From the NCBI GenBank assembly GCA_026400835.1, contig JAPLOA010000077.1, positions 62,001-126,000 of the forward strand: a DNA stretch of 64,000 bases. Direction: 5' to 3'. The DNA is from Planctomycetales bacterium. GTDB taxonomy: Bacteria > Planctomycetota > Planctomycetia > Planctomycetales > Planctomycetaceae. This document shows positions 19,749-28,786 of the stretch, in pieces. The position numbers and the translations under genes were made by a program. The notes below the pieces were generated by a model, which saw only the letters and a program-made list of their open reading frames with translations, made no database searches and was not told the DNA's origin. Within the stretch, counting starts at the first letter, position 1. Every line of letters starts with the position of its first letter.

Positions 19749-21158
19749 TTACTGTATCCGGATCTCGACGCTTGCAGACCCCGAGTTATCACTTCGGCTG
19801 TTTGCAGAATCGTTAACCTGCAGCCAGAGCTCCGAATCCACTTCCGCATTGATTGATCCTTCCCGGCCGATCGGAATCCGCCCGGAACAAACGCTGCCAC
19901 CCGGCGCGACAAGCATGGCGGTGATCTCACCAAGCGGTCTGCTGTAGGCATAATCGATCGTAATGCCCTGAGGCTCCGAGATCCACGGTCGTGGTTTATT
20001 GTGGACCGAATAGCGGCCCATGCAGTTCAGTCGGACTGTTGCACCACGTTTGATCAATACTCCGGTGGCCTGCCATTCTTTGCCGGACTGCAACTCCAAC
20101 TTTTCTGACGCTGGTGATTTCGACGCGGCGACGTTGAGCGGCGGAAATGAATGTTCGACTTCAAATCCTTCTGTCAGGCTGGCGAGAAACAATGGCCAGA
20201 GAACTGCCAGTCTTTGCCAGACTTCTGCGGGCACTGACTTTTCGACGTCTCGGAATTCCCCGCGAGTTCGTGCCTTACTCATCGGAGAAAAATGGGGCTT
20301 CAGTTCCGGATGATTGCGAATCAGCCAGACCAGAGCCCACGCCTGAGCATACTGCAGATCACTGGCAAAGTTGAGGTCTTTGGGGTTGCGAACACATTCG
20401 AGAGACATCAGCGACTGCCATTGAGTCGGTTTGTTTGTCAGCTCTGTCATGTTCGTTTGGATCTCGGCGATTCTTCCCCAGCCCTCAAAGCCGTTGAGTG
20501 TTGCCGGGAGAATGCCGAAGCGAGAGGACTTGATGTCCTCCGACAGCTCATGCGTCGCAAGGCACTCCGCAATTCCTTCGGTGTACCACAGAGGAGGGAT
20601 GTCAGCCATGCCATGTTCACACATCATGAAGCAATGAATGAACTCATGCAGCAGCAGATGCCTTCGATAGTAAGGTGATGACTGATTGTTCATCCAGAAT
20701 TGGTAACCAATATGGCGACCATGTCGGATGACGACGCTTTCCGGCGGCAACACGTCGGCTTCTTCGAATCGCTCTTTGGCGCCAATCACGTAGCCCGTCA
20801 GCTGAAAATCCCTGCGATTGAGGTCCGGTTTCAGTGAACCGAGTTGTCGCTGAAGTTCAACGAAAAGAGCGTCGGCCAATACTGGCAGATCCTGAACTTC
20901 GGCCAATGGAGCATCCGTGACCAGAATCAAATGCTTCGATTCGAGCACACTGAGTCCGCAGGATTCCAGTTTGTCTCGATCCAGCACAGGACGATCGTCC
21001 GGCAGGCGGAATTCGTCAGCGAAGATCATCCCGCAATTGACGACTCCGGGGTCAGGCATCAGCGCAATGAGAAACAGCGCCAGAATTCTGGCGCTGTCTC
21101 GAACTGCACGAAGTGTGCTGCAAAGCCAATCGGCAGGGTAGTCGAATCGTGGCGACAT
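19749..21158 (-). CDS. Secreted HExxH zinc metallopeptidase-like protein
   Basis: A 469-residue protein with an N-terminal hydrophobic export segment (ARILALFLIALMPDPG). A gluzincin-type zinc site HEFIH lies near residue 170 in RRHLLLHEFIHCFMM, followed about 22 residues later by WYTEGIAECLA, where the Glu of E-G-x-A would be the third ligand. The C-terminal ~110 residues are beta-rich (GVLIKRGATVRLNCMGRYSV, ITIDYAYSRPLGEITAMLV) and resemble PA-I lectin-type domains. It may act on a surface protein or peptidoglycan-linked substrate. It starts 17 nt downstream of the MFS gene, so the two form an operon. Confidence 0.8.
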   Translation of the reverse strand: MSPRFDYPADWLCSTLRAVRDSARILALFLIALMPDPGVVNCGMIFADEFRLPDDRPVLDRDKLESCGLSVLESKHLILVTDAPLAEVQDLPVLADALFVELQRQLGSLKPDLNRRDFQLTGYVIGAKERFEEADVLPPESVVIRHGRHIGYQFWMNNQSSPYYRRHLLLHEFIHCFMMCEHGMADIPPLWYTEGIAECLATHELSEDIKSSRFGILPATLNGFEGWGRIAEIQTNMTELTNKPTQWQSLMSLECVRNPKDLNFASDLQYAQAWALVWLIRNHPELKPHFSPMSKARTRGEFRDVEKSVPAEVWQRLAVLWPLFLASLTEGFEVEHSFPPLNVAASKSPASEKLELQSGKEWQATGVLIKRGATVRLNCMGRYSVHNKPRPWISEPQGITIDYAYSRPLGEITAMLVAPGGSVCSGRIPIGREGSINAEVDSELWLQVNDSANSRSDNSGSASVEIRIQ

Positions 21159-21175
21159 AACCGTTCCCGTGATGG

Positions 21176-22630
21176 TTACTCTGGCAGCGGTTTATCCTTG
21201 GTCTCCGGTGCAAACGGCAAAGCAATGAGGCCAATCAGAAAAATCGCACACATTGTGACACCGGCATAGCGGAATGAGGTAGCTCCTTCAAAGCCCGGAC
21301 CGGAGTACACATTCCGAATCAGCTTGCCCAGTGTAAACGGGCCGAGAGCGGCTACGAAACGTCCGACGTTATAGCAGAACGAGGTTCCGGTACTGCGAAG
21401 TCGCGTCGGGAACAATTCCGGGAAGTAGACCGCATAACCTCCGAAGATCGACAACTGGAAGAAGCCCATCAGAGGAACCATCCAGAAGATGTCATACACG
21501 CCGTTGAACTTGCCGAGATTCCAGAACACGTTCATCGTGGCAAACATGGCACCGATCAGGCAGAGCGCAAACGTCGGGCGACGTCCAAGATACTGGCTCA
21601 CGTGGCTGAACATGTAGATACCGAAAAATGCCCCACAGTTAAGAACCAGCGATGTAATGCCGGACCACTTTTTGAGAGTTGCATCCAGTTCCGGACCTTT
21701 CAAGCCCTCAGCCTCAAACACAGGCTTAAAGACCTCGCGTTGCAGATCCGGAGTAAAGAATCCGATGCCCCACAAACCAATTACTCCGGCGCTGGCCAGC
21801 AAAAGACCGATGAGTGCTCGATAACGCAGTTCAGGATCTCCGAACAGCTCACTGTACGATCCCAGTTGTTTCTTGACGCCATCCGTTGTCGATGCAGACT
21901 GCCAGCGTTCTGGTTCTTTCAGACGACGCCGGACAACAAGAGACAACAATGCCGGAGCGGTACCGATCAGGAACATCGTTTGCCAGGACGTACCGGCCAT
22001 TCCGATCAGAGCTGCGGTGATATTGCCCACGGCCGAAAGAGCCTGCAGCAAACCGAGCGCATGAGGTCTGGCGCGCGACGGCATCACTTCCGCCACCAGC
22101 GAAACACCGACCGCAAACTCACCTCCCACACCGAGTCCTGTCAGAAATCTCCAGAAGCAAAAGTCCCAGAATCCCCTGGAGAACGCACTGATTCCGGTAA
22201 ACACGGAGTACACGATGATCGTTATGAGCATCGTTTTCACACGTCCCCAGCGGTCTCCAAGCACACCGAAGATCAGCCCACCGGTGGCCCATCCAATCAG
22301 AAAGATTGATGTTGCGTATCCGCCGTGCTCTTTGCGCGTCGCACTGAGTTCATCGTTCCGTGCCTTTTCCCAGGCCGCAATTCGTTCTCTGTGCTTGTCT
22401 TCAGCTTCTCCGGGCTCAGCCGCTGGCGGGTCGGCTGGTTCAAGCTGAATCAAGTCAATCATGGCCAGCGGTCGAGCCAGCGTAAAAAGTTGCTGGTCCA
22501 TCGTGTCAAACAGCCACCCGAGGGCGGCGACGACAAAAACGAACCAGTGATAACTGTTCAGTTCCCTATACCATGGTCCAGTGGCTTTTGAGGAAGGCTC
22601 ATCGTTGGAAGGAGGAATGTCGGCGTGCAA
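21176..22630 (-). CDS. MFS transporter, sugar/organic acid porter-like
   Basis: A ~484-residue permease with 12 membrane segments and clear MFS signatures: GVLGDRWGRVKTM (motif A), RFLTGLGVGGEFAVGVSLVAE, and PELFPTRLRSTG in the second half. An unusual ~45-residue hydrophilic insert rich in Glu/Ala lies between helices 1 and 2. Start taken as TTG 22630, which has GGGAG 8 nt upstream; the frame continues to a TTG at 22747 with a poorer site. It resembles the metabolite:proton symporter/SV2-like group. Co-transcribed with the metallopeptidase downstream. Confidence 0.85.
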   Translation of the reverse strand: MHADIPPSNDEPSSKATGPWYRELNSYHWFVFVVAALGWLFDTMDQQLFTLARPLAMIDLIQLEPADPPAAEPGEAEDKHRERIAAWEKARNDELSATRKEHGGYATSIFLIGWATGGLIFGVLGDRWGRVKTMLITIIVYSVFTGISAFSRGFWDFCFWRFLTGLGVGGEFAVGVSLVAEVMPSRARPHALGLLQALSAVGNITAALIGMAGTSWQTMFLIGTAPALLSLVVRRRLKEPERWQSASTTDGVKKQLGSYSELFGDPELRYRALIGLLLASAGVIGLWGIGFFTPDLQREVFKPVFEAEGLKGPELDATLKKWSGITSLVLNCGAFFGIYMFSHVSQYLGRRPTFALCLIGAMFATMNVFWNLGKFNGVYDIFWMVPLMGFFQLSIFGGYAVYFPELFPTRLRSTGTSFCYNVGRFVAALGPFTLGKLIRNVYSGPGFEGATSFRYAGVTMCAIFLIGLIALPFAPETKDKPLPE

Positions 22631-22848
22631 GGATCGGTCTCCCGAAGACGGCCAGAGGCCATCTGCTTGTGCAGGGGTCGCAGAAATCAGGGCAGAGGAT
22701 GCTCGATCTTCCTTGAAAGGAATGCCGAACGCCCCGCACTCTGTCAAATCAGGCGACCTGGTTCAACCGACACAGGGCATTCCCGGACCATGCGGCGATA
22801 ATTTGATGGGCGGAGCAGTCCTTTCTTCGCAGAACTACACGCTCTCCA

Positions 22849-23775
22849 TTACTTGCCTGGCGAAAGCCCCCGCCGTAGCAGCAATTCCGGGTAATCCACT
22901 TTGACCAGATACAGCCCTTCAGCTGGCGCCGTGATTCCAGCCTGAGCACGGTTCTGTGACTGAATGATTTGCCCGACAAACTGCGGCTCATACTTGCGGC
23001 GGCCGACTTCCATCAGCGTGCCCACGATGGCTCGAACCATGTTGTACAGGAATCCATCAGCCATGACTTCGAACACGATTAACGGGCGATCAAAGTTTTG
23101 ATAGGGGCGGCCGTGGACAGGGTTCCAGTCATGAGGCGATGACCATGGTTGCCAGCCTTCGACACGCTGGATAGTCGCCTCCATAATGTTTCGTACACTG
23201 CTCGACTTGTTCGGATATTGAGTTTCAAAGCAGCGGAAATCATGAGTGCCCAGAAGGTATTGAGTTGCCTCGGCCATCAGATCCACGTCCAGATGAAATC
23301 GGCATCGATGAACGAAGCGGTTCAGAAACGGCGGCGCGACATCACTGTCACAGATAACATAGCGGTAGCGTTTCCTGACCGCTGAATACGTTGCATGAAA
23401 TGCTGACTCAACGTCTGCGACACTGACGATCGTGATATCTTCCGGCAGATAACATTGCAGGCCTCGTCGGACATTCTCAATGGGAATGTTGCAATCCGTA
23501 TGGAAATTGGCCACCTGTCCAATCGCATGAACGCCAGAGTCTGTTCGTCCCGCGCAGTAGACGCGAGGAGATTCCCCGGTCAGACGCTGGACAGCTCGTT
23601 CAACACATTCCTGAACTGATAGTCCGTTGGGTTGAACCTGCCAGCCGCGATAGGCCGTTCCGTCGTAAGCAATAGTCAACATGATATTGCGTCGAGCTGA
23701 CGGGTTCTCTTCTGGCTGCGTAGTTCCGGAATTGACTTCGTCATCGCAGTCCGGATTGATTGGAAACATAGACAT
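22849..23775 (-). CDS. truA: tRNA pseudouridine(38-40) synthase TruA
   Basis: Converts uridines 38-40 of the tRNA anticodon arm to pseudouridine. The protein shows LTIAYDGTAYRGWQVQPN, the catalytic-Asp motif CAGRTDSGVHAIGQVANF, FHATYSAVRKRYRYVI, GTHDFRCFE and the C-terminal DGFLYNMVRAIVGTLMEVG. An N-terminal extension of ~30 residues is present; ATG 23775 is preferred, but no ribosome binding site is clear and ATG 23769 or TTG 23790 are possible. Monocistronic as far as can be seen. Confidence 0.94.
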   Translation of the reverse strand: MSMFPINPDCDDEVNSGTTQPEENPSARRNIMLTIAYDGTAYRGWQVQPNGLSVQECVERAVQRLTGESPRVYCAGRTDSGVHAIGQVANFHTDCNIPIENVRRGLQCYLPEDITIVSVADVESAFHATYSAVRKRYRYVICDSDVAPPFLNRFVHRCRFHLDVDLMAEATQYLLGTHDFRCFETQYPNKSSSVRNIMEATIQRVEGWQPWSSPHDWNPVHGRPYQNFDRPLIVFEVMADGFLYNMVRAIVGTLMEVGRRKYEPQFVGQIIQSQNRAQAGITAPAEGLYLVKVDYPELLLRRGLSPGK

Positions 23776-23892
23776 CAGAAAACGAGCCAATCACAACAGG
23801 CCAAAAGAAATCATGATTTGAATGTTCGGTTTAACAATATTCGAGAGTCAGCCGCAGAGAAGTCAGGTTGTCGCCGCCTGAATTGTTGTTTA

Positions 23893-24204
23893 TCACAGAG
23901 AAGACTTTTGTCGGAGAATGCCGCCGAGTGTACACGAATTCTGAACGCCCGAAGCATCAGCGTCCAGCTCCCGGCAGATTATGCCGCTCTGCAAATTCAC
24001 AGACAACGCCTGAAATGAATCTGCGGGTTGAGCAACGAATTCGAATTCTGTTTGTTGCTCCGTAAGCTGTTTCCGAATGATTCTCTTTTTCTCATCGGCT
24101 CGGCGGCAGGCGGCGTCTCGTGAGACTCGATCGCCGAAGACACTACGGAGACCTGTCTCTAATGCCGCCAATTCACGGTACGTACTCGACAGGTCAAGGT
24201 TCAT
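23893..24204 (-). CDS. Possible small hypothetical protein, divergent from TolC-like gene
   Basis: A 103-residue frame from ATG 24204 with a charged, coiled-coil-like N-terminal half (STYRELAALETGLRS, RRADEKKRIIRKQLTEQQTE). Codon choice looks like the neighbouring genes. The start lies 26 nt from the TolC-like gene start on the other strand, which would leave very little promoter space, and the ribosome binding site is poor. No family recognised. Confidence 0.4.
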   Translation of the reverse strand: MNLDLSSTYRELAALETGLRSVFGDRVSRDAACRRADEKKRIIRKQLTEQQTEFEFVAQPADSFQALSVNLQSGIICRELDADASGVQNSCTLGGILRQKSSL

Positions 24205-24230
24205 TGCCCACTCTGATTCAGAGCACACGG

Positions 24231-26198
24231 ATGTCGCTCAACATCATCGCAATACGACGCTGCGTCTGGCGACTTGATCGCCGGGTGGCAGTCTGCACGA
24301 CTTGCCCACACCGAGCAAAGTTGGCGGTGTTGCTTGCCGTGTTGATGTTGAGCCCTGGCTGCTCTTCAAACTATCACTGGCGAAAGACGGTGGCTAATGA
24401 TACTTCCGTGGTCAATTCCATCTCCAGGAAGGTAGATGAGCCGCAGGTGGAGATCATGCAGGCGGCTTTGACATCCGCTCCGATCACCATGCGAGATCGG
24501 GATCGCCTGGAGTCGCTGGTCTATATGGAGTTAACGCTCCGACAGACGCTCGAAATCGCGATGCAGAACTCACAGGTTCTCCGCGAACTTGGTGGTGTCG
24601 CCCTGAAGAACCCCGACACGATTTCAACGAAATACGATAGCGCGCTCTGGCAGACTGATCCTCGTTACGGTAGGGAGGCTGCTCTGAGTGCCTTTGATGC
24701 ACAGCTGGCGGCGACGGCTTATTTCAACAATAAAGATCAGACGTTCAACAACCCATTCTTCTCCGGCGGAACAAATACGTTTCAGCAGGACTTAAATGAT
24801 TACTCAATGGAGTTGAGCAAACGGACGGTGACTGGCTCCCGTCTCGCGCTTCGAGGCATCAGCACTTACGACGCCAACAATGCACCCAGCAATACGTTCC
24901 CGAGTGCGTGGGATAGTTATGTCGAAGGCGAAATCCGGCAACCATTGCTCCAAGGTGGTGGCATGGAGTTCAATCGAATTGCCGGCCCTGGGGCGACTCC
25001 CGGCGTCTATAACGGTCTCCTGATTGCTCGTGTCAACAATGATATTTCTCAGACAGAGTTTGAAATCGCGGTGCGTGATTATGTCAGCAACGTGGTTAAT
25101 GCTTACTGGGATCTCTACTTCGCCTATCGAGATCTCGATGCTCGCAGCGAGGCGATGAAGCGATCACTGATTGCCTGGAATCAGCTTAAGGCCCGAGCAG
25201 AAAACGATCTGGAGTCCGACGCAAGAGTTGCGCTCGCCAGCGAGCAATACTATCGCTTCAAAGCCGAAGTCGACGATGCCCTGACGGGGCGGGTGATTCA
25301 GGGGACTCAGAACAGAAACGGAAGCACCGGAGGAACTCTGCGTGGGTCCAGCGGCGTGCAGGTCGCAGAACGTCGTCTGCGACTTCTGATTGGCATGCAA
25401 ATCAACGGTGATGAACTGATCCGCCCGGCCGAGGAACCTTCCGAGGCAGAGGTTATTTTCTACTGGGATACCGTAATGCAGGAAGCTCTGATGCGGCGGC
25501 CTGAATTGCGTCGCCAACAGTTGACGATTCATAAAAGTCAGATGGAACTCCTGGCGGCTCGGAACTTTCTGAATCCACAGCTTGACACGGTCGGTCGTTA
25601 TCGGTTTCGTGGCTTTGGAGATGACCTGCTGGCTTCGTCCGGGCAGTCTTCATCGGTCGGGAATATGGCTGATGGAAAAAATCAGGAGTGGTATGTTGGA
25701 CTCGAATACACCGTTCCGCTGGGATATCGCAAAGGTCACCTGGCAGTTTCAAACGCTGAGATGTTGCTGACGCGAGACCGTGCAATTCTGCAGGCGCAGG
25801 AGCGTGAGGTAGTTCACGACCTCAGTAACGCCATCGCCGATGCGGCGCGAGCTTACGAGGCTGTCAGGAATGCCGAGAACCGGCTCAATGCCGCGAGCAA
25901 TGTTCTGACAGCCTACGAAACACAGGAACAGAACGATATGGATGTTGACATCGACCGCCAGTTGGATGCTCAGCGTCGAGTTGTCGAGGCGGAGATACGC
26001 TACTACCAGACCAAAGCTGAGTACGCAGTTGCACTCAAGAATGTGCATCTCGAAAAAGGCAGCCTCATGGGCTATACCGAGTTGCACATCCTTGACGGCG
26101 TTGTTCCCGTCATTAGAGAACAGGTCACGGTTGCGAAGACTGAAAGCAGCTCGGAATCACCAGAGGCCGAGACTTCTGAAGTCGTGCCAGTTCCATAG
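24231..26198 (+). CDS. TolC-family outer-membrane lipoprotein
   Basis: A 655-residue protein with a lipoprotein signal (AVLLAVLMLSPGC). The two-fold OEP repeat of TolC proteins is recognisable: MELTLRQTLEIAMQNSQVLRE in the first half and MQEALMRRPELRRQQLTIHKSQMELLAARNFLNPQL in the second, the latter the standard 'RPEL...A.....P.L' motif. Long amphipathic coils follow (AYEAVRNAENRLNAASNVLTAYE). It would be the outer-membrane channel of an efflux or secretion complex. No inner-membrane or adaptor partner is adjacent. Start ATG 24231 is chosen to give the signal peptide; the frame is open further upstream. Confidence 0.88.
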   Translation: MSLNIIAIRRCVWRLDRRVAVCTTCPHRAKLAVLLAVLMLSPGCSSNYHWRKTVANDTSVVNSISRKVDEPQVEIMQAALTSAPITMRDRDRLESLVYMELTLRQTLEIAMQNSQVLRELGGVALKNPDTISTKYDSALWQTDPRYGREAALSAFDAQLAATAYFNNKDQTFNNPFFSGGTNTFQQDLNDYSMELSKRTVTGSRLALRGISTYDANNAPSNTFPSAWDSYVEGEIRQPLLQGGGMEFNRIAGPGATPGVYNGLLIARVNNDISQTEFEIAVRDYVSNVVNAYWDLYFAYRDLDARSEAMKRSLIAWNQLKARAENDLESDARVALASEQYYRFKAEVDDALTGRVIQGTQNRNGSTGGTLRGSSGVQVAERRLRLLIGMQINGDELIRPAEEPSEAEVIFYWDTVMQEALMRRPELRRQQLTIHKSQMELLAARNFLNPQLDTVGRYRFRGFGDDLLASSGQSSSVGNMADGKNQEWYVGLEYTVPLGYRKGHLAVSNAEMLLTRDRAILQAQEREVVHDLSNAIADAARAYEAVRNAENRLNAASNVLTAYETQEQNDMDVDIDRQLDAQRRVVEAEIRYYQTKAEYAVALKNVHLEKGSLMGYTELHILDGVVPVIREQVTVAKTESSSESPEAETSEVVPVP

Positions 26199-26240
26199 TG
26201 CCAGTTCCCTAAAGCTCTCCGCGCCTGCTCTCATCTGTGA

Positions 26241-26600
26241 TATGCCTCGCCTGAGGTCATTGATTTGGCGAACTACGAGCTGACGTTCCGCATGCAGACG
26301 GCGGCGATGGACCTGATTCGCATTGACAATGAAGCTGCGGCGACTCGGGAATTGCATGGCGTCGACAAAGAACCGACGGCCAGGTTCTGGCGCATGTGCC
26401 TGCCTGCCCGCCGCATTGCGGACAGAGGCGTGCGTCAAAGGTGGCCAGGCCAACGGCTCTACAGACGAACTGGGTGCTCGTGCTTTAGAGAGAAAAGTCC
26501 GCGGGCATGATCTGCACCACATGATGCTGGCCTTACCAGGTTTTGATAACACTGACGCAGTGGGGAAGCACCCCCGGAGACCGTGGAATATTTCGATGAA
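26241..26600 (+). pseudogene. Remnant of a DUF1501 gene
   Basis: Two blocks of the DUF1501 family are present in different frames. LANYELTFRMQTAAMDL ... GVDKEPTARFWRMCLPARRIADRGVR lies at about 26265-26432. VKGGQANGSTDELGARAL ... KVRGHDLHHMMLALPGFDNT lies at about 26434-26560. Comparison with the intact DUF1501 protein at 33935-35377 in this window shows the two blocks are normally separated by about 88 residues, which are missing, together with the whole N-terminal half. It follows the TolC-like gene directly. A non-functional relic. Confidence 0.8.
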
Positions 26601-26642
26601 CTGAATGCGCAAGAATGAACGCTTCTTCACCCCCGCGAACTT

Positions 26643-26852
26643 CTACTTCACATCGGCAGGGTCTGGTGGGTTCTGCTTCATAGCTTCGATCTTCGCCTTG
26701 CTCTCATCGGTGGATTTCTGAATCGCTTCAAGTTTCTTCTCGACCTCAGCCGTGGTCTTCCGGCTTTTCTCAATCACTTCTTGAGGATCAGGGGAACTTT
26801 CAGCACATCCCGTGACACACAGCAACATGATTACGCAGGAATATCGGATCAT
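26643..26852 (-). CDS. Small lipoprotein with coiled coil
   Basis: A 69-residue protein from ATG 26852 (GAGAAA just upstream). The signal peptide with lipobox is CVIMLLCVTGC, cut before Cys17. The mature part is a single charged amphipathic helix (PQEVIEKSRKTTAEVEKKLE, AIQKSTDESKAKIEAMKQ) ending in a Pro-rich tail. It is similar in style to small Lpp-like outer-membrane tethers, but lacks the terminal Lys/Arg peptidoglycan-linking pattern in classical form (it ends ADVK). It lies 100 nt downstream of the PanB-like gene on the same strand. Confidence 0.7.
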   Translation of the reverse strand: MIRYSCVIMLLCVTGCAESSPDPQEVIEKSRKTTAEVEKKLEAIQKSTDESKAKIEAMKQNPPDPADVK

Positions 26853-26952
26853 ACTTTTCTCAAATATCTCGTGAGTGGTTTCGTGTATTCGCTTGAGAGG
26901 ACAGGGTTGCTCCTCCGTTTTCACCGTTCTGGCGTTTCGCGTCGTTCTGAAG

Positions 26953-27876
26953 TTACTCGACCCCGTTACCATCCACTGCGGACAGGAACTGATTGATCAA
27001 TCCTTCCGGAGCGTTGACGATGTGTTGTGGGCCTGGAAACGTACCGCTCTTCACATCGTCGATATAGTCCCGGAAACCATTGACTCGCTCTACCTGGATC
27101 GCCTGCTCCATCGCATAGAGATTTCGATACTGTTTTGTGTGTCGAGGATAGGGAGGAGCATGACAGCCGAGGATGTCTTCGGCGAACATGAACTGAATGT
27201 CACCGCCGCTGCCTGCACCAATCGACGAGGTGACAAGTCGCGTGCGTTTGGAGATTTCCGCAAGCAACTGAGCAGGCACAACTTCAACTTCAACGGCCCA
27301 TGCTCCTGCTTCTTCGAATGACTTAATCTGCTCGAAGATCCACATCGCTTCTTCAATCGTTTTGCCGACTGCCCTGAGGCCTCCTGTCCAGGTGCTCAGT
27401 CGAGGTACCAGACCCGCGTGAGCTTCCACGGGAATGCCGGCATCAGAAACAGCCCGAATCAGTTTTGGTCCCCATTGACACATGATTCCATCGGCACCAG
27501 CCTCCATCGCGATGTAGCCAGCTCGGACCGCTTCGTCCGCAGTCGCAATCTTTGTCAGCCCGATGCAGAACGTCATGAACGTATGGGGTGCTGCTTTTCG
27601 CATCGCGATTGCGTCGGCTGGATTCGCTGGATCGAACTTAACCTTCAGCGTATCGATGCCCGCCTCTTCGGCGGCCACGGCCTCCCTGGTTGTGAAGGGC
27701 ATTGTTTCAGTGAGAATGGTTTTGCCCTTCAAATCCTGAAGATGTTTAACCGTGTAGTTGCGGGTTGCGTATTCTCCACCCAGAGTCATCGTTCGGTGGA
27801 GTCCTCGCTTGTGCGCGTCTCTGGGTGCCAGGGCGCCAAATGGGTGTTCGTCAGATTTCATGGGTTTCGCAGGCAT
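26953..27876 (-). CDS. panB: PanB-like ketopantoate hydroxymethyltransferase family protein
   Basis: A ~307-residue TIM-barrel protein of the PEP mutase/PanB superfamily. The second half aligns well with PanB: IPVEAHAGLVPRLSTWTGG, SFEEAGAWAVEVEVVPAQLL (catalytic Glu position of LxLExVP kept), TSSIGAGSGGDIQFMFAEDILG. The N-terminal half is divergent: the canonical VGDSLG metal-binding motif is replaced (GIDTLKVKFDPANPADA). It may be the pathway enzyme for pantothenate or a paralogue with a different reaction. Start ATG 27876 is preferred by length; ATG 27861 is close behind; neither has a strong ribosome binding site. Confidence 0.65.
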   Translation of the reverse strand: MPAKPMKSDEHPFGALAPRDAHKRGLHRTMTLGGEYATRNYTVKHLQDLKGKTILTETMPFTTREAVAAEEAGIDTLKVKFDPANPADAIAMRKAAPHTFMTFCIGLTKIATADEAVRAGYIAMEAGADGIMCQWGPKLIRAVSDAGIPVEAHAGLVPRLSTWTGGLRAVGKTIEEAMWIFEQIKSFEEAGAWAVEVEVVPAQLLAEISKRTRLVTSSIGAGSGGDIQFMFAEDILGCHAPPYPRHTKQYRNLYAMEQAIQVERVNGFRDYIDDVKSGTFPGPQHIVNAPEGLINQFLSAVDGNGVE

Positions 27877-28033
27877 GGAGACAGTGTGGAAAGACTTGTG
27901 TCGGCAGTGAGATTCTCGAATCGTCTGCGCAATTTCAACCAAGACAGCCCACCAGCCCCTCCAAAAAAGGAACCTGTTTGTTCGCCACATCTCCAGAACA
28001 GATGACTCATGCGATTGCTTTAACCTACATTGG

Positions 28034-28192
28034 TCATATCGCCTGAGGTCGCGCGAGTGTGTCGAATCGGAGCAGTGAAGCACTCGCCAGTTTCTCACTC
28101 CGGTTGTGACCACCGGGGTGGCGAGAAATGGAATCGAACGCCACCTCTTCCGGTGTGATCGGAGGAGTACGCGGATATGAATAACTGCGCAT
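28034..28192 (-). CDS. Possible 52-residue hypothetical protein
   Basis: A short frame from ATG 28192 with GGGAGA 8 nt upstream, reading MRSYSYPRTPPITPEEVAFD and ending LARPQAI. The combination of a good ribosome binding site and non-random composition makes it plausible. No family recognised. Confidence 0.4.
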   Translation of the reverse strand: MRSYSYPRTPPITPEEVAFDSISRHPGGHNRSEKLASASLLRFDTLARPQAI

Positions 28193-28786
28193 CGGATCGT
28201 CTCCCTGGGCTCGATGCAATTTTGTGAAGCGTTATGTTGAGGAGACAGTTTGCTCCATGGAGGATTCGTATGTGCCATTGCAATCGCCCCCTGTTCTGCA
28301 GCCGCGATAACCGCCAGCCTTTGATTTATCCTTCAAGTAAACTCCGGAAATGACCAATTGTCGATTCGGGCGGCGGACCCAGGAGCATCTTTGGTCATTG
28401 CTGATGATAAGCGCGCGGTGAGTGTTGAGTTTTCTGGCCTGACGGCTGCTGACTCCTTTTAATCGGCCCGCCTCATCTGGAAAACCTCGGAAAGAGTCGA
28501 ACAGCAACGCTGCCCATGTGGATGATTGTTGCGAGCATGTCCGGAAAAAGTGCTGTCCTGGTTATGCGACTTGGAAATCTGATCGAGTCTGCGGATTGAA
28601 CCGTTGCGAGTTTGAAATTCGAAGCAATCGAATTCTCCCGGTGGCGTATTCCCGACTAACTGGCGTACAATCTTTACAGAATTCACGGTGTGACTGGAAC
28701 ATGCTCCCGGGCATCATTACTCTGGCGTTTCACTGGTGAATTTTTCGACCTCATGGCCGCGTTTTCTGGGAAGGGTTGCGTTGTCT
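28193..28786. other. Intergenic before the sulfatase pair
   Basis: About 590 nt in which I see no convincing gene, repeat or terminator; it should contain the promoter of the first sulfatase. The frame of that gene remains open back to a GTG at 28736. Confidence 0.4.

Noticed and set aside
27877-28278. N-terminal extension of the PanB-like protein to 28278
   Set aside because: The extra 134 residues are rich in Arg/Cys/Trp/His and unlike any PanB; length and fold argue for starting near 27876.
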